Shown piece after piece: positions 60,401 to 64,000 of a DNA stretch of 64,000 bases. Numbering within the stretch: the stretch's first letter is position 1; every line of letters begins with the position of its first letter. Origin of the DNA: Endocalyx cinctus (taxonomy: Eukaryota > Ascomycota > Sordariomycetes > Amphisphaeriales > Apiosporaceae). A program made the translations under genes and the position numbers. The stretch spans positions 2,304,168 to 2,368,167 of the forward strand of contig BCKC01000003.1 in the NCBI GenBank assembly GCA_001600455.1. The letters are read 5' to 3'. The notes beneath the pieces were generated by a model. That model did no database searches. It was not told where the DNA came from and was given only the letters and a program-made list of their open reading frames with translations.

Positions 60401-63400
60401 CCATCGCGCATATGCCAAATAAAATGCGGTTGCACAGCATGCGTTTGAGAGTTGGTGGTGTTGATGTTGTTAAGTATTACTGCTGCTGCTGCCGTGTAAG
60501 CAACGAGAGCCTTGTGGAGAGAGCTTTCCCCCCCTTACTTACTGCTGAACTATCAGCATAAGAGGATCCCTTCATGTCAGACGTTCCATTGACTTGATAG
60601 GTTCCTGGAAAGTAATTAGCTATCTGTCTTACTTCTTTTTTTTTCTTTGGTTAACCGGACAGGGGGACGGATGCGGTCAGTGAGCTTGGTCTTGGCATAA
60701 TAGTATTTGTAGTACACTACTTGTGGAGATATCCTCACTCGGGAACACTACGGCGAACAAATTTAGACATACAGAGAGAGAGAGAGAGAGGGTACCTTGC
60801 GTCGATTGTAATTGTTGTTTCTTTTTGTTTTCAGTTTTATCCTAATTTGGAGTCAATAAAACCACGATCCATCGATATGCATTTCCTGTCAGATGAAATT
60901 AGTTATATGACCCGTACCTGGTTACACTGCCGTCAGGTAGACTCGGTGTCGACTGCACACTAATGCTGCATGCAAATCAATGATTATCGGAAGTACGACA
61001 TGCGTCAGAACCAGAAGGCCAAGGGGCGGTTCGCTCCACCGATAGACATATTAGCCTTAAATCAAAAGAAAATAACGTTCTCGCACAACTCGGGGGACGG
61101 ACATTCAATCGCCAGTGATTATTGTTATTATTATTTCATTATCGTCGTTATCAAAGTAACCTTTCTCTTCCATCCCCCCCTCTTTCTTTCCGCAGTTGGC
61201 GCGGTGGTTAACTGACCGCACTACGACTCTCTCCTCCTCGTCCGGTGCGACGTCCGCATTAGCCGCGACATGCGCCGAGTTAGGAGAGAGAGGGGGGAGG
61301 AGAGGGGAAGTTGCACAAAAAATCTAATTAATATCGTACTTGCTTTAGTCTACGACGAAAGTGCTTGAGGCTATCGTGATAACCTCGTACTAAAGATTAG
61401 GTTCGGTACAATATGCAAGGGGATCTTTCTTTTCTCCTCTCAATATCAGACACGCCATACTTAAGTTATATACTAGCTTAACACTTGGATGGTAAGAAGC
61501 GTGGCTTTTTATCTTTTCTGATTTGTAGTAGCGTACAGTAGTATGTAGTATGATAGGTGTGTGTGGGTTCGGTTGCAACGACGCATAAGAGAGGCACGGA
61601 CTGGTTGAAGGGGCAGGATGATGGAGGTTTGGATGGTAATTAAAAAAAAAAAAAAAGGGTAAGAAAAGCGGTGAAATTTGGATTCAAAATTCAATTGATA
61701 ACCCGCCTAGCCTGCAGAGCCTTCTATACCCGCCATGTCTACTCTGCCTGCCAGCCTGCTTCATACCCAACTGTACACCGCACTGAAATTTAGAAGCTCT
61801 TATCTATACTACTCCGTCCACTAATGTATGTTATATCACCGACGCGGACCAATGAAGCTTATCGATCTATATGTATTCAAACAAGTGGCTTCTGCATGAG
61901 TTTTTTAAGACGATCATGTGGCGTTATCCCACCACGTTGACGACCCCTCCTCTTCCTTCTCAGCCCTGATGTGTCATGTAGTGTATAAATAAAACAAGAA
62001 ACACATACACCATCTGGTTTTTAGTGTGGCCCAAGGAGTGGCAATGGTTCGAATGCAATAATAAGCTGACAACTGCAAAATGTGGTAAGTAGTACCTGCG
62101 CTAGTTACTGCAAGTGATGGCGAGGAGAGAAAAAACAGGTATCTGTCCGGGACGGATACCAACATATGATAATTTGATTGATTGATTGATTGGGCGTGGG
62201 GAGATATTAGATTGGTAGGTGGTAATTCAGCTCACTCATCCCATCACCCTCCTTCATCACCATTACCACCTATTCGGTTTACCGGCTTCGTTCATCGGCA
62301 CGAAAGAGAGAGATAAAAAAAAAAAGGTAGTGTACATCGAAAAATAGTTATTTGTACCTGTTTTTTTTTTAATGCATATATCACACCATGTTCTCGCTGT
62401 CAGTTGGGCGAGATTTGATCGACAGATACCGATCGTCTCATGTTGACGAGCCGATGACGGTATCTAGTCGTATTTTGACATAAGCGCCACGGGCAAAAGA
62501 GCATAAATGCACATTCGGTATGATAAGAAAAAAAAAAAAAAGCAACAATCGCCATCACCATTACCACCGAGACAAGTAAAAATAACAAAAGAAACAAAGA
62601 CCCTGAAGTGGCCTGTAAAGTGCATGCATGAGATGATGGGTGGGTGGCCTTGGGTGCGGACCCCGTGATAGAATTCAGCTTTGCCGGAGCGAGAAGCGAG
62701 AAGTGAAAGGAACGGCCAGCGGCTCTACGAAGTAGCTGGGTGGTCGTCTTCTAACTTTTCGCTTCGCTACCTCGTCAGAAGGAGCTGGCCCGCTCACTCG
62801 GAAACTGACTTTACCGTGTGAAGTGACAACCGGTATTTGGAAAGGAAGTGGGCGTCTAATACACGGAATATCCCATCCTTTGTTCTAAAAACGTCATTAC
62901 GGAATTGTATGTACTTTTTTCTTTTTCTTGTTCACGGCAGTAAGCACATTGATAAAGATAGCTAGATAAAAAAGAAACGCATTACTATTTTCGTTCTCTT
63001 TGAGCAAGTTTTCTAGGATGATAACGTCGGCTTCGATAATCGGGTTGGTAAGTAAAGTCAGGTGGACAGCTTACGGAGGGGTCTAGTCTAGTCCAGATCT
63101 ACACTAACTTACGGTACGGTACCTACCTACGGAGCGTTTTTTTTTATTTTCCCTCCTAAGATTCGCATATAAGATCGATCGTATTTATGACTACGCTACA
63201 CTACGCAACATGGGGAAGATCAAAGGCAAAAAAAAAAAGAACGTTGGTACAAAAGGGAGGGGAAAGGAAAGGAAAATAAAGTGGTAGGGATAGTGTGATG
63301 ATGGAGGTGATTGAACCTAGCATTTTGTTTTAATTCGCCCAGAGCTGAGTCGAACCAATGGGAGGTTTATTATATCCCTAGTATGCGTGTGCCATGCCAT

Positions 63401-64000
63401 GCAGTCCCAAACAAGTAAACTCGGCTCACGGCTTGGTTGGAATGGCGAAGAAGGAATCTCGTACGAAATTGAAAACGAGGGTGACGATATTTTTCGGAGA
63501 TTCGTTTTCTTGTCCAGATCTCTGGGTGGCCACGTCGAGCCATAATAGAACGGATTATATAGTCCCTTTAGTAGCTAGCGGCGTAGGCTCGATCGAAACT
63601 TTTTTCTCGAAGCGTTACGCATTCAGGATCAACCAAAACGAATAATGATGAGCATCGTGTAGGTACATATACAGAAGTTCTTTTTTGGCGACGCTTACAT
63701 AGTACACTAATAACTCGCTACCTTTCCCCAAGGTATTGCGTAAATTATCCCGATAGGATCTCTCGGAGAGGTAGGCTAGTTAGGTTACAAGGTAAAGTTG
63801 TAGATAAACTCGTAAGCAAATCTCAGACTTAGTGTAATGTAGAGAAGCAGTCAGGGCACCCCCGAGTAAAATGAAAGGACGGTAATCTCTTCCAGGATAT
63901 GACCGAATGAGATGGCTGTTACAAAGCAGCAAAATAAAAACCGGAAATTTGCGAAAGGAACGGATGTTTCAAATGGCATGCGGATTGATAATTTACCCGT

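Larger units (their letters stand above)
55874..64000. other. 8.1-kb region without a recognised gene, downstream of DIS3
   Basis: It starts with the DIS3 3' UTR. The rest has only short frames with no family signature. Simple repeats include a T run near 56790-56806, ACGAT/ACAAT units (56865-56890), A23 (57416-57438), a 14-bp palindrome (57087-57100), TTTTA repeats (58263-58286), GA repeats (60773-60792), CTCCCT repeats (60377-60400) and GATT repeats (62174-62191). No partial gene is seen at the right edge. Confidence 0.5.

Noticed and set aside
1..64000. Repeat-induced point mutation as the source of the gene-free regions
   Set aside because: The intergenic sequence keeps many CpG and CpA sites and shows no extreme AT bias, so typical RIP-degraded transposons are not evident.

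Overview
This window reads as nuclear DNA of a filamentous ascomycete (Pezizomycotina, most likely a Sordariomycete; the class is inferred). The evidence is short introns of 53-140 bp with GTRAGT-like donors and CTRAY-like branch points, plus a set of conserved single-copy fungal genes. Two introns are longer, at 289 and 397 bp. I find eight protein-coding genes. They cover roughly a third of the sequence and most of them sit between 16.5 and 41 kb. I found no rRNA, tRNA, CRISPR array or intact transposon.

Layout. At the left end, on the minus strand, is a homeobox transcription factor (708-2747) followed by a gene-free stretch of 13.8 kb. A compact block follows. A GPP1-type HAD phosphatase (16548-17645, minus) is divergent from the nucleolar GTPase NUG1 (18193-19893, plus). 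NUG1 converges on a ketopantoate-reductase-family dehydrogenase (20721-21866, minus). Next is the HOG-pathway MAPKKK SSK2 (23329-27449, minus), divergent from the replication-initiation factor SLD3 (28845-32030, plus). After 6.5 kb without a gene comes an RSC7/SWP82 chromatin-remodelling subunit (38574-41051, minus). After a further 11.8 kb comes the exosome nuclease DIS3/RRP44 (52809-55873, plus). The last 8.1 kb hold no gene I can support.

How the genes relate. Most are unlinked housekeeping or regulatory functions: ribosome assembly (NUG1), RNA decay (DIS3), origin firing (SLD3) and chromatin remodelling (RSC7). Two could belong to one physiological circuit. SSK2 starts the osmostress MAP-kinase cascade, and the GPP1-like phosphatase could make glycerol, the classic output of that cascade. 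They lie within 11 kb, and the promoter of the phosphatase carries three AGGGG stress-element-like sites. SLD3 has two MluI-cell-cycle-box-like sites upstream, which fits G1/S control.

The gene-free regions are rich in A/T homopolymers, microsatellites and short palindromes. I see no clear new system here. The best candidates for a second look are a possible alternative C-terminus of SSK2 (in-frame open sequence beyond its stop, plus a frame-preserving candidate intron that removes the stop), a base-composition jump inside the phosphatase gene, a clustered motif upstream of the reductase gene, and several perfect palindromes.
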